Shown in pieces: positions 44,467 to 53,733 of a stretch of 64,000 nt of DNA. Positions within the stretch are counted from its first letter, which is position 1. Each line of letters begins with the position of its first letter. Location of the stretch: NCBI GenBank assembly GCA_934661375.1, contig CAKUJH010000003.1, positions 62,001 to 126,000 on the forward strand. Reading direction: 5' to 3'. The notes under the pieces were generated by a model. The model made no database searches, had not been told where the DNA came from, and worked only from the letters and a program-made list of their open reading frames with translations. The position numbers and the translations under genes were made by a program. The DNA comes from an uncultured Victivallales bacterium (GTDB lineage Bacteria; Verrucomicrobiota; Lentisphaeria; Victivallales; UBA1829).

Positions 44467-45354
44467 TCACTTGCCGGAAAGCCGCTGCGCCCGGAATTCA
44501 CCGGGAGAAAGCCGGTATTTTTTCCGGAACGCCGTACAGAAACTGGCGGCAGACGAAAAGCCGCACAGCAGTGCAGCCTGTTTTACGGAAAGTTTCGGAT
44601 TCTTCAGTTTTTCCAGAGCGTTTTTCAGCCGGATGGAATTCAGGTATGCCAGCGGAGAACACCGGAACTGACGCTGAAAAATCCTGCGCAGAGTGTTTTC
44701 ACTGACTCCCGCTCTGGATGCAATGAACGGAATGGAAATATTTTCCTGATACCGGTTTTCCATGATGAACAGGGCGCGTTCCAGCGGCGTGTCCTGCTCC
44801 GGAGTCCCGGAAATCAGAAGGGATAAATCCAGCAGCAGCGAATAGGAAAGTCTGGAATTGTTCACCGGATCCGATTCGATGACATTCCCGATTCTGCGCA
44901 TTTTTTCTTCCACAGAAGCCGGATCCGGAAGCTCCAGCAGACGGCTGACTCCCAGACGCAGGGTCATGGATACGGCATTGACATTTTCACCGGCAAGGAT
45001 CAGGGCAAGTTTGTGAACCGTTTTCGTCCCATGCCGGATGAATCGGACGGTGCTTCCGGGGGCAATCACGTAAAGTGTTCCCGGACGTGCAATTTCCCGC
45101 CGTTCCTCGGTAATGAACTCCATTTCCCCGGCGAGCAAAAATTCCAGTGCCAGATAAGGGTAACGGACATGTTTATACCAATGGTCGTTGCTGCGCAGTT
45201 CTTCGGTAAACTGACTGGCAAGAACCGGATAATGAACACGATGAGCCTGCGGGGAGGTCTGCCGCTGAAGCATCCGGGCATTCAACCCGCCGCTGCACAG
45301 ATCGTATGAATCAGGATCAAATCCCTGTGAAATTTTTCTCAAACTGTCCGCCAT
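44467..45354 (-). CDS. AraC family transcriptional regulator
   Basis: This 295-residue protein has an N-terminal cupin-like sensor (about 35-180: YPYLALEFLLAGEMEFIT, then GTLYVIAPG) and a C-terminal double helix-turn-helix (about 195-290), with IPFIASRAGVSENTLRRIF and VKQAALLCGFSSAASFCTAFRKKY. It is divergent from the oxidoreductase gene and probably controls the cassette in response to a sugar. No clear Shine-Dalgarno precedes the ATG at 45354, so the start is uncertain. Confidence 0.92.
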   Translation of the reverse strand: MADSLRKISQGFDPDSYDLCSGGLNARMLQRQTSPQAHRVHYPVLASQFTEELRSNDHWYKHVRYPYLALEFLLAGEMEFITEERREIARPGTLYVIAPGSTVRFIRHGTKTVHKLALILAGENVNAVSMTLRLGVSRLLELPDPASVEEKMRRIGNVIESDPVNNSRLSYSLLLDLSLLISGTPEQDTPLERALFIMENRYQENISIPFIASRAGVSENTLRRIFQRQFRCSPLAYLNSIRLKNALEKLKNPKLSVKQAALLCGFSSAASFCTAFRKKYRLSPGEFRAQRLSGK

Positions 45355-45410
45355 GGTTGTTTTTCAGAATCAATTGGTTGAAAACAGAAATTATAATCTG
45401 TCAAAAACGC

Positions 45411-45438
45411 TTGCAGAAAACGGTTTTCGATATATAAT
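45411..45438 (+). promoter_or_regulatory. Candidate promoter and operator of the Gfo/Idh gene
   Basis: TTGCAG (45411-45416) and TATAAT (45433-45438) are 16 bases apart. The spacer contains GAAAAC-G-GTTTTC (45415-45427), a nearly perfect inverted repeat that is well placed to be an operator; a second GAAAACAG lies 35 bases upstream. Binding of the divergent AraC protein is an inference. Confidence 0.55.
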
Positions 45439-45505
45439 ATATACGAAGAAACGGACAAGTCAAACTCCGGAAAAAGTTTTCAGCAAAAGAAGGAAGCGAG
45501 CAGAA

Positions 45506-46648
45506 ATGGCAAAAAAAATACGCATTGCAGTGGCTGGCGCGGGAAACCGGGCAAGATATGTGGTGAAGGAGCTGCTGGAAACAGCGGACGGCACAGTGGA
45601 AATCGGGGCGATATACGATCCGGACCACGCGGTGGCGAAAGAAACCGCAGTGAAGTTCTGGAATTCCCCCGACGCGGAAATCTGTTCCAGCTGGGAACAG
45701 GCTCTGCAGAACAACATTGACTGGGCTATGGTTTTTTCTCCGAATTATGCGCACAAAGAAGAAATCCTTGCTGCCTTTGCCGCGGGAAAAGATGTTTTTT
45801 CCGAAAAACCGCTGGCAACGAAAATTGAAGACTGCCAGGCCATCTACACCGAATGGAAAAAGTGCGGCAGAACTTTTGCCACCGGTTTTGTGCTGCGGTA
45901 TTCCAGAATTTACCGCAAAGCGTATGAACTGCTCCATTCCGGGATTTTCGGAAAACTGGTTTCCGTGGAAGCCAACGAAAACATCCGTCCGCAGCATGGC
46001 GGCTACATCATGAGCAACTGGCGGCGTCTCACCAAATACGCCGGACCGCATATTCTGGAAAAATGCTGTCATGACCTGGACCTGATCGAATGGTTCACCG
46101 GCTCCATCCCGTCCAAAGTCTGCGCATTTCACGGACGCGGTTTCTTTACTCCGGAAAACCGGGCGCTGGAAGATAAATACGGCAAAGATGCGTTTATCTG
46201 CTGGTGGGATCCGCACCGGGTGGAAACCCCGTTCAATGCGGATTCCGACCTGCATGACAATATGGTTTCCATTGCCCAGTTCCGGAACGGTGTGCATGTT
46301 TCGTTCAATTATTCCATGCTCAGCACTCTCCCGGAACGGCGCATGGTCTTCCACTGCACCGAGGGAACGCTGCGTCTGGATCTCCATCAGAAGCGACTCA
46401 GCTGGAAAACCATCGGCGCGACGGAAGCAACCACGCTGGACTTTTCCGACTGCGACGGACATGGCGGCGGAGACAATTTCATCATGAAAGAGCTGTTTGA
46501 AACCATGACTGCCGGCGTTCCGCCCAAATGCAGCGGCGAAGAAGGTCTGCTCAGCGCAGTGTACGCACTGGCATTGGATCAGTCTGCCTCAACAGGAAAA
46601 ATTTTCGACCTGGAACCGGTCTGGACGTCCCTGGGACGCGCAGAATAA
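45506..46648 (+). CDS. Gfo/Idh/MocA family oxidoreductase
   Basis: This 380-residue NAD(P)-dependent sugar or inositol dehydrogenase has the Rossmann domain IAVAGAGNRARYVVKEL at the N-terminus, the EKP motif FSEKPLATKIEDC, and a C-terminal domain with the histidine-bearing segment LEKCCHDLDLIEWFTG. The start at ATG 45506 (AGGAAG 9-10 bases upstream) was chosen; longer in-frame starts lie inside the promoter region. It is followed 25 bases later by a PIG-L deacetylase. Confidence 0.92.
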   Translation: MAKKIRIAVAGAGNRARYVVKELLETADGTVEIGAIYDPDHAVAKETAVKFWNSPDAEICSSWEQALQNNIDWAMVFSPNYAHKEEILAAFAAGKDVFSEKPLATKIEDCQAIYTEWKKCGRTFATGFVLRYSRIYRKAYELLHSGIFGKLVSVEANENIRPQHGGYIMSNWRRLTKYAGPHILEKCCHDLDLIEWFTGSIPSKVCAFHGRGFFTPENRALEDKYGKDAFICWWDPHRVETPFNADSDLHDNMVSIAQFRNGVHVSFNYSMLSTLPERRMVFHCTEGTLRLDLHQKRLSWKTIGATEATTLDFSDCDGHGGGDNFIMKELFETMTAGVPPKCSGEEGLLSAVYALALDQSASTGKIFDLEPVWTSLGRAE

Positions 46649-46673
46649 AAAGCAGAATTGAGGAGAAGGTTTT

Positions 46674-47354
46674 ATGAAGAAGACAGTCTGTATTGTGAAT
46701 GCTCATCCGGATGACCTGATCGGCTCCGCCGGTCTGGCGTTCATGCTTGCGGAATCCGGCGGTTACGATCTGAAAATCATTGATTTTTCCAGAGGGGAAC
46801 GCGGTCTGTCCCAGCACGGCGTATCCATGGAAGAATGCGCAGCCAAGCGTACGCAAGAAGAGCTCGAAGCGTGCGCCATGCTCGGAGTACAGCCTGTCTT
46901 TCTGCATGAAATTGATGGAGCAATCTATGCTCCGCAGTCAACCTGTCAGGAACTGGCGGAGATTTTCCGCGAAACACAGCCCTGCGCCGTTTTCACGCAT
47001 TGGCCGGTGGACCGTCATACCGACCACGTGATGTGCGGCGCAGCCACGTTCGCGGCATTGCGGCTCAGCGGCGTCAGACCGGAAGTGTTTTTCCATCATC
47101 ATCCGCATCAGACCATGAACATGCCTTTTCTGCATTACGCCTGTTTCGGACAGCACATCATGGACCGGAAATATGAACTGGTCCGGAAATATGTCTGTCA
47201 AGACGGCGCGGGAATGGCGGAGCGGAAACTTTGCGAGGCGAAATTTTTCGGCTGGAAAGCGGGGCGGACACCTTATGCGGAAGCCTTCGGTTCGTTCCAG
47301 ACGGCAGGCGAAAAAAGCGCGTTCTTTGAAGAATTGCCGGTCAATGTGAATTGA
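46674..47354 (+). CDS. PIG-L/LmbE family deacetylase
   Basis: This 226-residue zinc-dependent deacetylase has the AHPDD motif (VNAHPDDLIGSAG) for the metal and catalytic Asp, and PVDRHTDHVM for the second and third metal-ligand His residues. The family removes acetyl groups from N-acetylglucosamine-type sugars. Location after a Gfo/Idh dehydrogenase fits catabolism of an amino sugar. Length is typical. GAGGAGA lies 8 bases before the ATG. Confidence 0.93.
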   Translation: MKKTVCIVNAHPDDLIGSAGLAFMLAESGGYDLKIIDFSRGERGLSQHGVSMEECAAKRTQEELEACAMLGVQPVFLHEIDGAIYAPQSTCQELAEIFRETQPCAVFTHWPVDRHTDHVMCGAATFAALRLSGVRPEVFFHHHPHQTMNMPFLHYACFGQHIMDRKYELVRKYVCQDGAGMAERKLCEAKFFGWKAGRTPYAEAFGSFQTAGEKSAFFEELPVNVN

Positions 47355-47374
47355 CAGTCCGGCACATCAAGAAT

Positions 47375-47411
47375 CCCGGCGGTACGAAAAATCACCATTC
47401 AAACCGCCGGG
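47375..47411 (+). other. Strong inverted repeat after the PIG-L gene
   Basis: CCCGGCGGT (47375-47383) and ACCGCCGGG (47403-47411) are perfect inverted repeats around a 19-base loop. No T-run follows on either strand, so it is not called as a Rho-independent terminator. Confidence 0.5.
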
Positions 47412-47496
47412 ACACCTCCCCCTAAAGGAATCCGGATTGCGGTTGAAGCCGCTGCGGACAAACTGCAAAATGAAATAATTTTTTTGATTTGTCCGC

Positions 47497-47524
47497 TTGT
47501 AAAACCCGAAAAAAAGTTTATAGT
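47497..47524 (+). promoter_or_regulatory. Promoter of tRNA-Pro
   Basis: TTGTAA (47497-47502) and TATAGT (47519-47524) are 16 bases apart and end 16 bases before the mature tRNA. Confidence 0.6.
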
Positions 47525-47540
47525 ATTGCTTCCAGTCATA

Positions 47541-47616
47541 CGGGGCATAGCGCAGTTGGTAGCGCGCTTGCTTTGGGAGCAAGAAGTCGTGGGTTCGAAT
47601 CCCACTGCCCCGACCA
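47541..47616 (+). tRNA. tRNA-Pro(TGG)
   Basis: A 76-base cloverleaf. Acceptor arms CGGGGCA and TGCCCCG pair, the anticodon loop TTTGGGA carries TGG between CTTGC and GCAAG, the T arm is GTGGG-TTCGAAT-CCCAC and CCA is encoded at 47614-47616. Confidence 0.97.
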
Positions 47617-47660
47617 GTTTCATACTTAAATCGCATCTCTCCCCCCCTTCATACGGTGAT

Positions 47661-47684
47661 TTTGTATGTAACTTTGTATGTAAC
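47661..47684 (+). repeat. Tandem 12-base repeat after tRNA-Pro
   Basis: TTTGTATGTAAC occurs twice head to tail. It lies 45 bases after the tRNA and 88 bases before the next start; a role is not known. Confidence 0.7.
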
Positions 47685-47771
47685 CATTTTCTTTGGCAAT
47701 GGTATTGAAAAAACACTGCACAGGAGTATATTCCAGCAAATGGAAAAAATTTTATCATGAGGATTTGCAGA

Positions 47772-49772
47772 ATGTCAGAAATTACCTGGTCTCTGATGCA
47801 TCCAACACCGCTGGATGCAGAATATATGAAACGTGTTGTCGCCGAGGCAGATGCCAGTCCTGTCAAGGTGGATTCCTTTGAAATCTGTGCGGAATGCCAC
47901 GGCTTGCTGGGCGGATTGGACGGATTGAGCTTTTATGACCGTTACCCGTCTCTGCAGCGCGACAACCAGGCTGTCGCCGCCAATATCGCCACGCTGAAAG
48001 AAGTTCTGAAAATCGCGCATGATTCCGGACGGCCGGTCTATTACTGGCACCGAGAAGTTACGGTTCCCGACGGGCTGGTGAAACTGATTCCGGAACTGCT
48101 GGACCGGAAAGGGGAATTCAATTTACTGGGACAGGCTTTTGAAGATCTTCTGCGTTATAAATTCCAGCAGGCGTTTGATAATGTTCCGGAACTGGACGGC
48201 ATTGTGCTGACCCTCACAGAGGCGGATTACTCTGCCATTCACAACTCCACTCCGGAACTGTATCCTCCGGAACAGGTGGTGGCAAAAGTCGCCGGAATAT
48301 TCGCAGATGAACTTCAGAAACGGGGCAAACGTTTCATTCTCCGTTCCTTCGGCTCCATTGCCAAAGATTATGAGGATATTCTTGCCGGCGCTTCGCTGCT
48401 GGAGAAACAGGGTATCCGTTTTGAAGTCGAAACAAAAATCACTCCCTACGATTTCGACCCGTTTCTGCCGGAAAATCCGTTCCTGCATCATACGGGAAAT
48501 CTGACGCTGGGAGCGGAATGTGATTCTCTGGGAGAATTCCTGGGAGCGGGATATCTTCCCGCGGAAAATACAGCCAACATTCTGCGCTGGGTCAAAGGCG
48601 CACAGAAAGCCGGAGTCAACCGGTTCGCCATCCGCTGCGACCGCATCGGCAATAATGTCTTCGAAAAGTATCCGCTGAATCTTTTCGCTTACATGCGTGC
48701 GATCTCCGATGAAAACGTAACGGCGGAACAGATCGAGAATGAATATTTTTCGTCTTATCCGCCAAAAATTCAACCGGATATGAAAAAGCTGTCGCGGCTG
48801 GGACTCGAAGCAATTCTTAAGACCAATTACCTGAAAGGCAATCTGATTTTTCATCAATTCCCCCCGAAAGTTTCGCTCAAATATCTGAAAGCGGGCGGGT
48901 TTTTCGGCTGTTTCAAAGAACATGTGCCATTGAAAGCACTGGCGGAAATCTGGTCCATTCTGTCCGGAAATTCAACCGGAACCAGAGCGGAGCTGCTGTC
49001 TGAAAAAAATGCAGCCGTGACAATGGTTCAAGACGGCATTGCGATCATTGAATCCGAAAAAGCGGATCTGCCGGAATCGGAATATCTGCAATTGAAAGAA
49101 CTGTGGAGCAACCTCCTATGCGCCTCGGAATGCATCCTGGCTTTCTGCACCTGCACGGCGGCTTATTTTGATGATATGGAACAGATGTCGCCGGAACATC
49201 CGAAACTTTCTGCGGCAGTGAAGAATGCGGAAAAAATCTTTCTGAAATATGACGATACCGGAACGGCGATGGAATCCAATGAAGGATTTGTCAACGGGAT
49301 GGAACGAAATCTTTTCCTTTCCAAAAATGATATTGCCGATGTTTATCCGCGTCCGCTGCGGGGAATGCTCCGGCTTATTCAGGAAGAATACGAAGCCGAG
49401 TACCGCGCACGCATGAAATACGGGAATTGGCAGGATCTTTTCATTCCCGGTTCCATCACGGACGAATGGCGCTGCGAACGTGCCATGCATGGATGTCATG
49501 CCGCAATGAAAGAGAATCGGCTGTGCCGGATCATCGGGAATCAGGTATTTCCCAACGGAACACTGGGATTTGAGTTGAATGCGGAGCAGGAGCGGAACAT
49601 GATCTGCTTTGCCGGACAAGGCAATGCCAGGATTACCGTCAATGGGGAATGCTATGAGGAAGAACTGACAGAGAACACCAGTCTGACCGTTGCTCCGGGC
49701 AGGAAATTCCACGTGATCCTGCAAGGGCTTTCCGGAGATTATCCCATTCTTTTTGCCGCAGGGATACGGTAA
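47772..49772 (+). CDS. Unassigned hydrolase-like protein, possible TIM-barrel glycosidase
   Basis: This 666-residue protein has no signal peptide. Its first half alternates strands and helices in a TIM-barrel-like way: IVLTLTEADYSAIHN, RFILRSFGSI, FEVETKITPYDF, LTLGAECDSLGEFLGAGYLP and NRFAIRCDRIG. Pairs of acidic residues at strand ends (TEAD, ECDS) could be catalytic. The last 70 residues look like a small beta domain. This fits an unclassified glycoside hydrolase, perhaps related to alpha-glucuronidase folds, but no family was recognised. The start at 47772 has GAGGA 8 bases upstream; an ATG at 47757 is less well placed. It is probably part of the AraC-Gfo-LmbE cassette although tRNA-Pro lies between. 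Confidence 0.6.
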   Translation: MSEITWSLMHPTPLDAEYMKRVVAEADASPVKVDSFEICAECHGLLGGLDGLSFYDRYPSLQRDNQAVAANIATLKEVLKIAHDSGRPVYYWHREVTVPDGLVKLIPELLDRKGEFNLLGQAFEDLLRYKFQQAFDNVPELDGIVLTLTEADYSAIHNSTPELYPPEQVVAKVAGIFADELQKRGKRFILRSFGSIAKDYEDILAGASLLEKQGIRFEVETKITPYDFDPFLPENPFLHHTGNLTLGAECDSLGEFLGAGYLPAENTANILRWVKGAQKAGVNRFAIRCDRIGNNVFEKYPLNLFAYMRAISDENVTAEQIENEYFSSYPPKIQPDMKKLSRLGLEAILKTNYLKGNLIFHQFPPKVSLKYLKAGGFFGCFKEHVPLKALAEIWSILSGNSTGTRAELLSEKNAAVTMVQDGIAIIESEKADLPESEYLQLKELWSNLLCASECILAFCTCTAAYFDDMEQMSPEHPKLSAAVKNAEKIFLKYDDTGTAMESNEGFVNGMERNLFLSKNDIADVYPRPLRGMLRLIQEEYEAEYRARMKYGNWQDLFIPGSITDEWRCERAMHGCHAAMKENRLCRIIGNQVFPNGTLGFELNAEQERNMICFAGQGNARITVNGECYEEELTENTSLTVAPGRKFHVILQGLSGDYPILFAAGIR

Positions 49773-49872
49773 AAAAGGCATTCCAATTCCGTGTCATGCA
49801 GAAAAGAATTCGCTTACCGCATTCCTTTTCAAATGGCAGCGACAAAAATTTGCAAAAAAATTGATTTTTGAT

Positions 49873-49900
49873 TTGCAATTTTGCAAAATACTGCTATATT
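49873..49900 (+). promoter_or_regulatory. Promoter of tRNA-Arg
   Basis: TTGCAA (49873-49878) and TATATT (49895-49900) are 16 bases apart, ending 19 bases before the mature tRNA. Confidence 0.65.
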
Positions 49901-49919
49901 GCATGACATACAAACGGAA

Positions 49920-49996
49920 GCACCCGTAGCTCAATTGGATAGAGCGTCTGGCTACGGACCAGAAGGTTGCAGGTTCAAGTCCTACCGGGTGCACCA
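49920..49996 (+). tRNA. tRNA-Arg(ACG)
   Basis: A 77-base cloverleaf with acceptor GCACCCG/CGGGTGC, an anticodon loop CTACGGA carrying ACG between TCTGG and CCAGA, and encoded CCA at 49994-49996. The A34 implies a requirement for TadA deamination. Confidence 0.97.
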
Positions 49997-50273
49997 TTTA
50001 GTTTATATCCACTCTGATTCTTTTTCTTCTTCCTTTTCATCTTCAGTAATACTGTGTTCATATCAGAAATGTTAACCGGTAATACCCTGAAAAGAAACGG
50101 ATTATACGGTTTCGGGGGCGTTGTCTCCGGGATATGCAGGCATTGTCCTTTGTTTTCTGCACGGAATCTTGCAGGAAATCAGCTCCATTTATGAAAATGG
50201 ACTTGAAAAATAGCAAAAATCATTTATGTTGTCATTTATGACAGTTATAGATTAGTTATTTCGAGGTTTACGG
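49997..50273. other. Intergenic region before the PilB genes
   Basis: These 277 bases between tRNA-Arg and the first ATPase gene hold no open frame I can support. A modest AT-rich stretch near 50205-50255 may contain the promoter; no confident -35/-10 pair was found. Confidence 0.4.
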
Positions 50274-52001
50274 ATGGCACAGAACAATGACTTTATCCTG
50301 GAGCTGCTTCAGGAAAACGGAATGATCACCGAAGAACAGATCGCCGAAGGCTGGAAAAAAGTCGCGGAGACCGATGGTCAGCTGAGTATCATTCAGGCTC
50401 TGGAGGAACTCAAGTATGTCGACGGCAATGAACTGCTTCAGATGCTGGCTCAGCAATACGGCATGGAGACCCTGGATCTGACGTCATACAAAATCCCGCA
50501 GGAAATCATTGATTCGGTTCCCAAGGAAGTCGTGTATCAATACCATATCATTCCCGTGATGAAACATGATGACCTGCTGACCATTGCCATCGGCGACCCC
50601 ACGGATCTCACCACGCTGGATTCCGTCCGCTATGTGCTGAAATGCGACGTGGATGCGGTTGTCGCGCCGCAGAAACAGATTCAGGCGATGATCGACCGCT
50701 ATTACTCCGAAGCGGAAAAAGGAGTGGACCGGGCTTTGGCTGAGATCGAAGAGCAGGAGGAGGAGGATATCCCGGAAGCTCCGTCCGATGACGCCGGCGG
50801 CGCGGTCAATGCCGACGAATCCGGCGAAGGCGATGCCCCGATCATCCGTCTGGTGACCGCCATCATCGTGGAAGCCTACAAGATGCATGCCAGCGATATT
50901 CACCTTGAGCCGCTGGAAAAACGCTACCGGATCCGTTACCGGGTGGACGGAGTGCTGCGGGAAGTGGACGCTCCGCCGAAATATCTGCAGCAGAACGTGA
51001 CCAGCCGTATCAAAATCATGTCGCGTCTGGACATTTCCGAAAAGCGTCTGCCGCAGGACGGCCGCATTCAGATGCGCGTCAGCGGATGCGACATTGACTT
51101 GCGCGTATCCACCATTCCCACCACGCACGGCGAGAGCATTGTCATGCGTATTCTGGAAAAAGCCAGTATTCAGCTGGAAATTCCGCAGCTGGGTTTTTAT
51201 GCCGACGACCAGAAAAAAATCAACCAGATCATCAACATGCCGGACGGAGTGTTCCTGGTAACAGGTCCGACCGGTTCCGGCAAGACCACCAGTCTGTACG
51301 CCTTCCTGAACACCATCAACCAGCCGAACCGCAAGATCATCACAGTGGAAGACCCGGTGGAATATCAGCTGGCGGGTATCAATCAGGTGCAGGTGAACAA
51401 TCTGGCGGACATGACATTTGCGAATGCACTGCGCGCCATGCTGCGCCAGGCGCCGAACATCATCATGGTCGGAGAGATCCGGGATGCCGAAACGGCGGTC
51501 ATCGCCATCAATGCGGCACTGACCGGACACCTGGTGTTCAGTACGCTGCACACCAACGATGCGCCCAGTGCCGTTACCCGTATGATTGATATGGGAGTGA
51601 AACCGTTCCTGGTCTCCTCGGCAGTCCGCGCCATCCAGGCGCAGCGCCTGCTCCGCCGGGTCTGCAAAAACTGCGCGGAACCGACAACGCCGACCAAAGA
51701 TGAGATCCGTCTGCTGAAACTGGACGACAAATTCATGGACACCGCCAAGCTGATGAAAGGGCGCGGCTGTTCCGTCTGCGGCGGAACCGGATACAAGGGG
51801 CGTGTCGGCATTTATGAAATTTTCCAGGTGGGTGAAAACATTCAGCACCTGATTTATCAGAAGTCTTCGGCGGACGTGATCCGCGAAGCCGCCCGGAAGG
51901 CGGGCATGGTCACGCTGCGGGAAGACGGTCTGCGCAAAGCCGCGGCGGGTATCACCACGCTGCACGAAGTCCTTATAACCACTATGGGAGATGCCGAATA
52001 A
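50274..52001 (+). CDS. Type II secretion/type IV pilus assembly ATPase PilB-like, copy 1
   Basis: This 575-residue GspE/PilB ATPase has an N-terminal GspE-N domain (1-150), a CTD with arginine fingers (KRYRIRYRVDG, ISEKRLPQDGRIQMR), Walker A GPTGSGKTTSLYA, Asp box (VEDPVEY), Walker B (NIIMVGEIRDAETA) and a His box (LVFSTLHTNDAPSA). The tetracysteine zinc motif is complete (CKNC and CSVCGGTGYKGR). It is a cytoplasmic motor for pseudopilus or pilus assembly. GAGG lies 7-8 bases upstream of ATG 50274. The gene is followed by a paralogous copy. Confidence 0.93.
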   Translation: MAQNNDFILELLQENGMITEEQIAEGWKKVAETDGQLSIIQALEELKYVDGNELLQMLAQQYGMETLDLTSYKIPQEIIDSVPKEVVYQYHIIPVMKHDDLLTIAIGDPTDLTTLDSVRYVLKCDVDAVVAPQKQIQAMIDRYYSEAEKGVDRALAEIEEQEEEDIPEAPSDDAGGAVNADESGEGDAPIIRLVTAIIVEAYKMHASDIHLEPLEKRYRIRYRVDGVLREVDAPPKYLQQNVTSRIKIMSRLDISEKRLPQDGRIQMRVSGCDIDLRVSTIPTTHGESIVMRILEKASIQLEIPQLGFYADDQKKINQIINMPDGVFLVTGPTGSGKTTSLYAFLNTINQPNRKIITVEDPVEYQLAGINQVQVNNLADMTFANALRAMLRQAPNIIMVGEIRDAETAVIAINAALTGHLVFSTLHTNDAPSAVTRMIDMGVKPFLVSSAVRAIQAQRLLRRVCKNCAEPTTPTKDEIRLLKLDDKFMDTAKLMKGRGCSVCGGTGYKGRVGIYEIFQVGENIQHLIYQKSSADVIREAARKAGMVTLREDGLRKAAAGITTLHEVLITTMGDAE

Positions 52002-52002
52002 A

Positions 52003-53709
52003 ATGCTGGATTCAGAAAGTCAAACGCTGTACGATATTCTGCTGACGGAAGGTCTTTGCACGGAAGATCAGCTGAAAGAAGCCGCGGAAGAACAGGAACG
52101 CAACGGCAAAACCTTCAAGGAAGTACTGATTGATTTCGGTCTGCTGGATGAACGGCAGATTCTGGAAGCAATCGGGAAAAACCTGATTCTTGATGTGGTG
52201 AACCTGCCGGCGGAAATAACAGTCCCGCCGGAAGTCATCGCCATGATTCCCCCGGACACTGCGCGGATGCTCGGAGTCGTGCCGCTTTCCTATGACGGGA
52301 CCACGCTCACGGTGGTGCTGCGTTCCCCGCTGAGTTATCAGGTGATCGACGAACTCCGGTTCATTGTCGGCACGGACGTGGTTCAGGTGCTGGCTCCGGA
52401 AGCGCAGGTGGACAAGGCGATCGAAAAATTTTACCCGGTCGATGTAACGGCATCCATGCAGGACATGCTGGACGAAATGTCCAAGGATAAGTCCCTTCCG
52501 GAAGTTCCGGACGGGGAATATGACGCCACGGAAGATCTGGAAAAACATGCCAACGACGCCCCGATCATCAAATTTGTGGACGCCGTGATTTATCAGGCCA
52601 TCAAGGACAAAGCCAGCGATATTCACTTTGAACCGTTTGAAAAGGAATTCAAGATCCGCTGCCGTGTGGACGGTGCGCTGTATGAGCTGCCGCCGCCGCC
52701 GAAAAACCTTGCCATTCCGGTCATCAGCCGCGTGAAGCTGATGAGCCAGATGAACATTTCCGAGCGGCGCAAACCGCAGGACGGTCGTATTCAGACCCGC
52801 GTCGGCAGCAAAGCAGTCGACCTGCGTGTATCCACTCTGCCGACACAGTTCGGCGAATCCTGCGTGCTTCGTGTGCTGGACCGTTCGGTGGTCAACCTCG
52901 ACCTGGATGCACTCGGCATTGATGAAAACAATCTGGCAAAAATCCGCGACCTGATTCATCTGCCTAACGGAATTTTCGTGGTGACGGGTCCGACCGGTTC
53001 CGGCAAAACCACTACTCTGTATTCCGCGCTGAAGGAAATCAACACCGTGGAAGACAAGATTCTGACAGCGGAAGACCCGGTGGAATATGACTTGGAAGGC
53101 ATCATTCAGCTGCCGATTCATGAAGGAATCGGCATGACCTTCGCCCGTGCGCTCCGTGCGTTTCTCCGTCAGGACCCCGATGTAATCATGCTGGGGGAAA
53201 TCCGCGACCTGGAATCCGCGCGCATGGCAATTGAGGCTTCGCTGACCGGACACTTTGTGTTCAGTACGCTGCATACCAACGACGCCGCCGGTACGGTTAC
53301 CCGTTTCATTGATATGGGTGTGGAACCGTACCTGATCGCCAGTTCGCTGGTGGGCGTCATCGGACAGCGTCTGATCCGCCGGGTCTGCCCGAAATGCAAA
53401 ACGCCGTTTGTTCCCACGGATGACGACCTCTGGCTGCTGGGATTGGAACGTTCGGAAATCGGCGACCGGAAATTTTACTACGGCAAAGGCTGCGACCACT
53501 GCAACAAAACCGGGTACAAAGGCCGGAAAGCCCTGACCGAAGTGCTGGTCATGAATCCGCAGATCAACGAACTGGTGATTCAGAACATGCCGACGGTGAT
53601 GATTCGCGACAAAGCCCGCGAACAGGGAATGCGCACCATGCGCGAGGACGGCCTCCGCGCCATCCTCAACGGGGAAACAACGATGGAAGAAGTGTTGAAA
53701 TATACGTAA
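52003..53709 (+). CDS. Type II secretion/type IV pilus assembly ATPase PilB-like, copy 2
   Basis: This 568-residue protein is a paralogue of the upstream ATPase, with the same architecture and intact motifs: Walker A GPTGSGKTTTLYS, AEDPVEYDLEG, Walker B DPDVIMLGEIRDLESA, His box FVFSTLHTNDAAGTV and the cysteines CPKC/CDHCNKTGYKGR. The sequences have diverged widely outside the core, so this is an old duplication. The start at 52003 follows GGGAG by 12 bases, one base past the previous stop; ATG 51991, four codons earlier, leaves no room for that site. It may power a different substrate or step from copy 1. Confidence 0.92.
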   Translation: MLDSESQTLYDILLTEGLCTEDQLKEAAEEQERNGKTFKEVLIDFGLLDERQILEAIGKNLILDVVNLPAEITVPPEVIAMIPPDTARMLGVVPLSYDGTTLTVVLRSPLSYQVIDELRFIVGTDVVQVLAPEAQVDKAIEKFYPVDVTASMQDMLDEMSKDKSLPEVPDGEYDATEDLEKHANDAPIIKFVDAVIYQAIKDKASDIHFEPFEKEFKIRCRVDGALYELPPPPKNLAIPVISRVKLMSQMNISERRKPQDGRIQTRVGSKAVDLRVSTLPTQFGESCVLRVLDRSVVNLDLDALGIDENNLAKIRDLIHLPNGIFVVTGPTGSGKTTTLYSALKEINTVEDKILTAEDPVEYDLEGIIQLPIHEGIGMTFARALRAFLRQDPDVIMLGEIRDLESARMAIEASLTGHFVFSTLHTNDAAGTVTRFIDMGVEPYLIASSLVGVIGQRLIRRVCPKCKTPFVPTDDDLWLLGLERSEIGDRKFYYGKGCDHCNKTGYKGRKALTEVLVMNPQINELVIQNMPTVMIRDKAREQGMRTMREDGLRAILNGETTMEEVLKYT

Positions 53710-53733
53710 TTGTCCGGAAAGGAGTTTTGAGCT

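Noticed and set aside
47375..47411. Rho-independent terminator after the PIG-L gene
   Set aside because: The stem is perfect but there is no U-tract on either strand.
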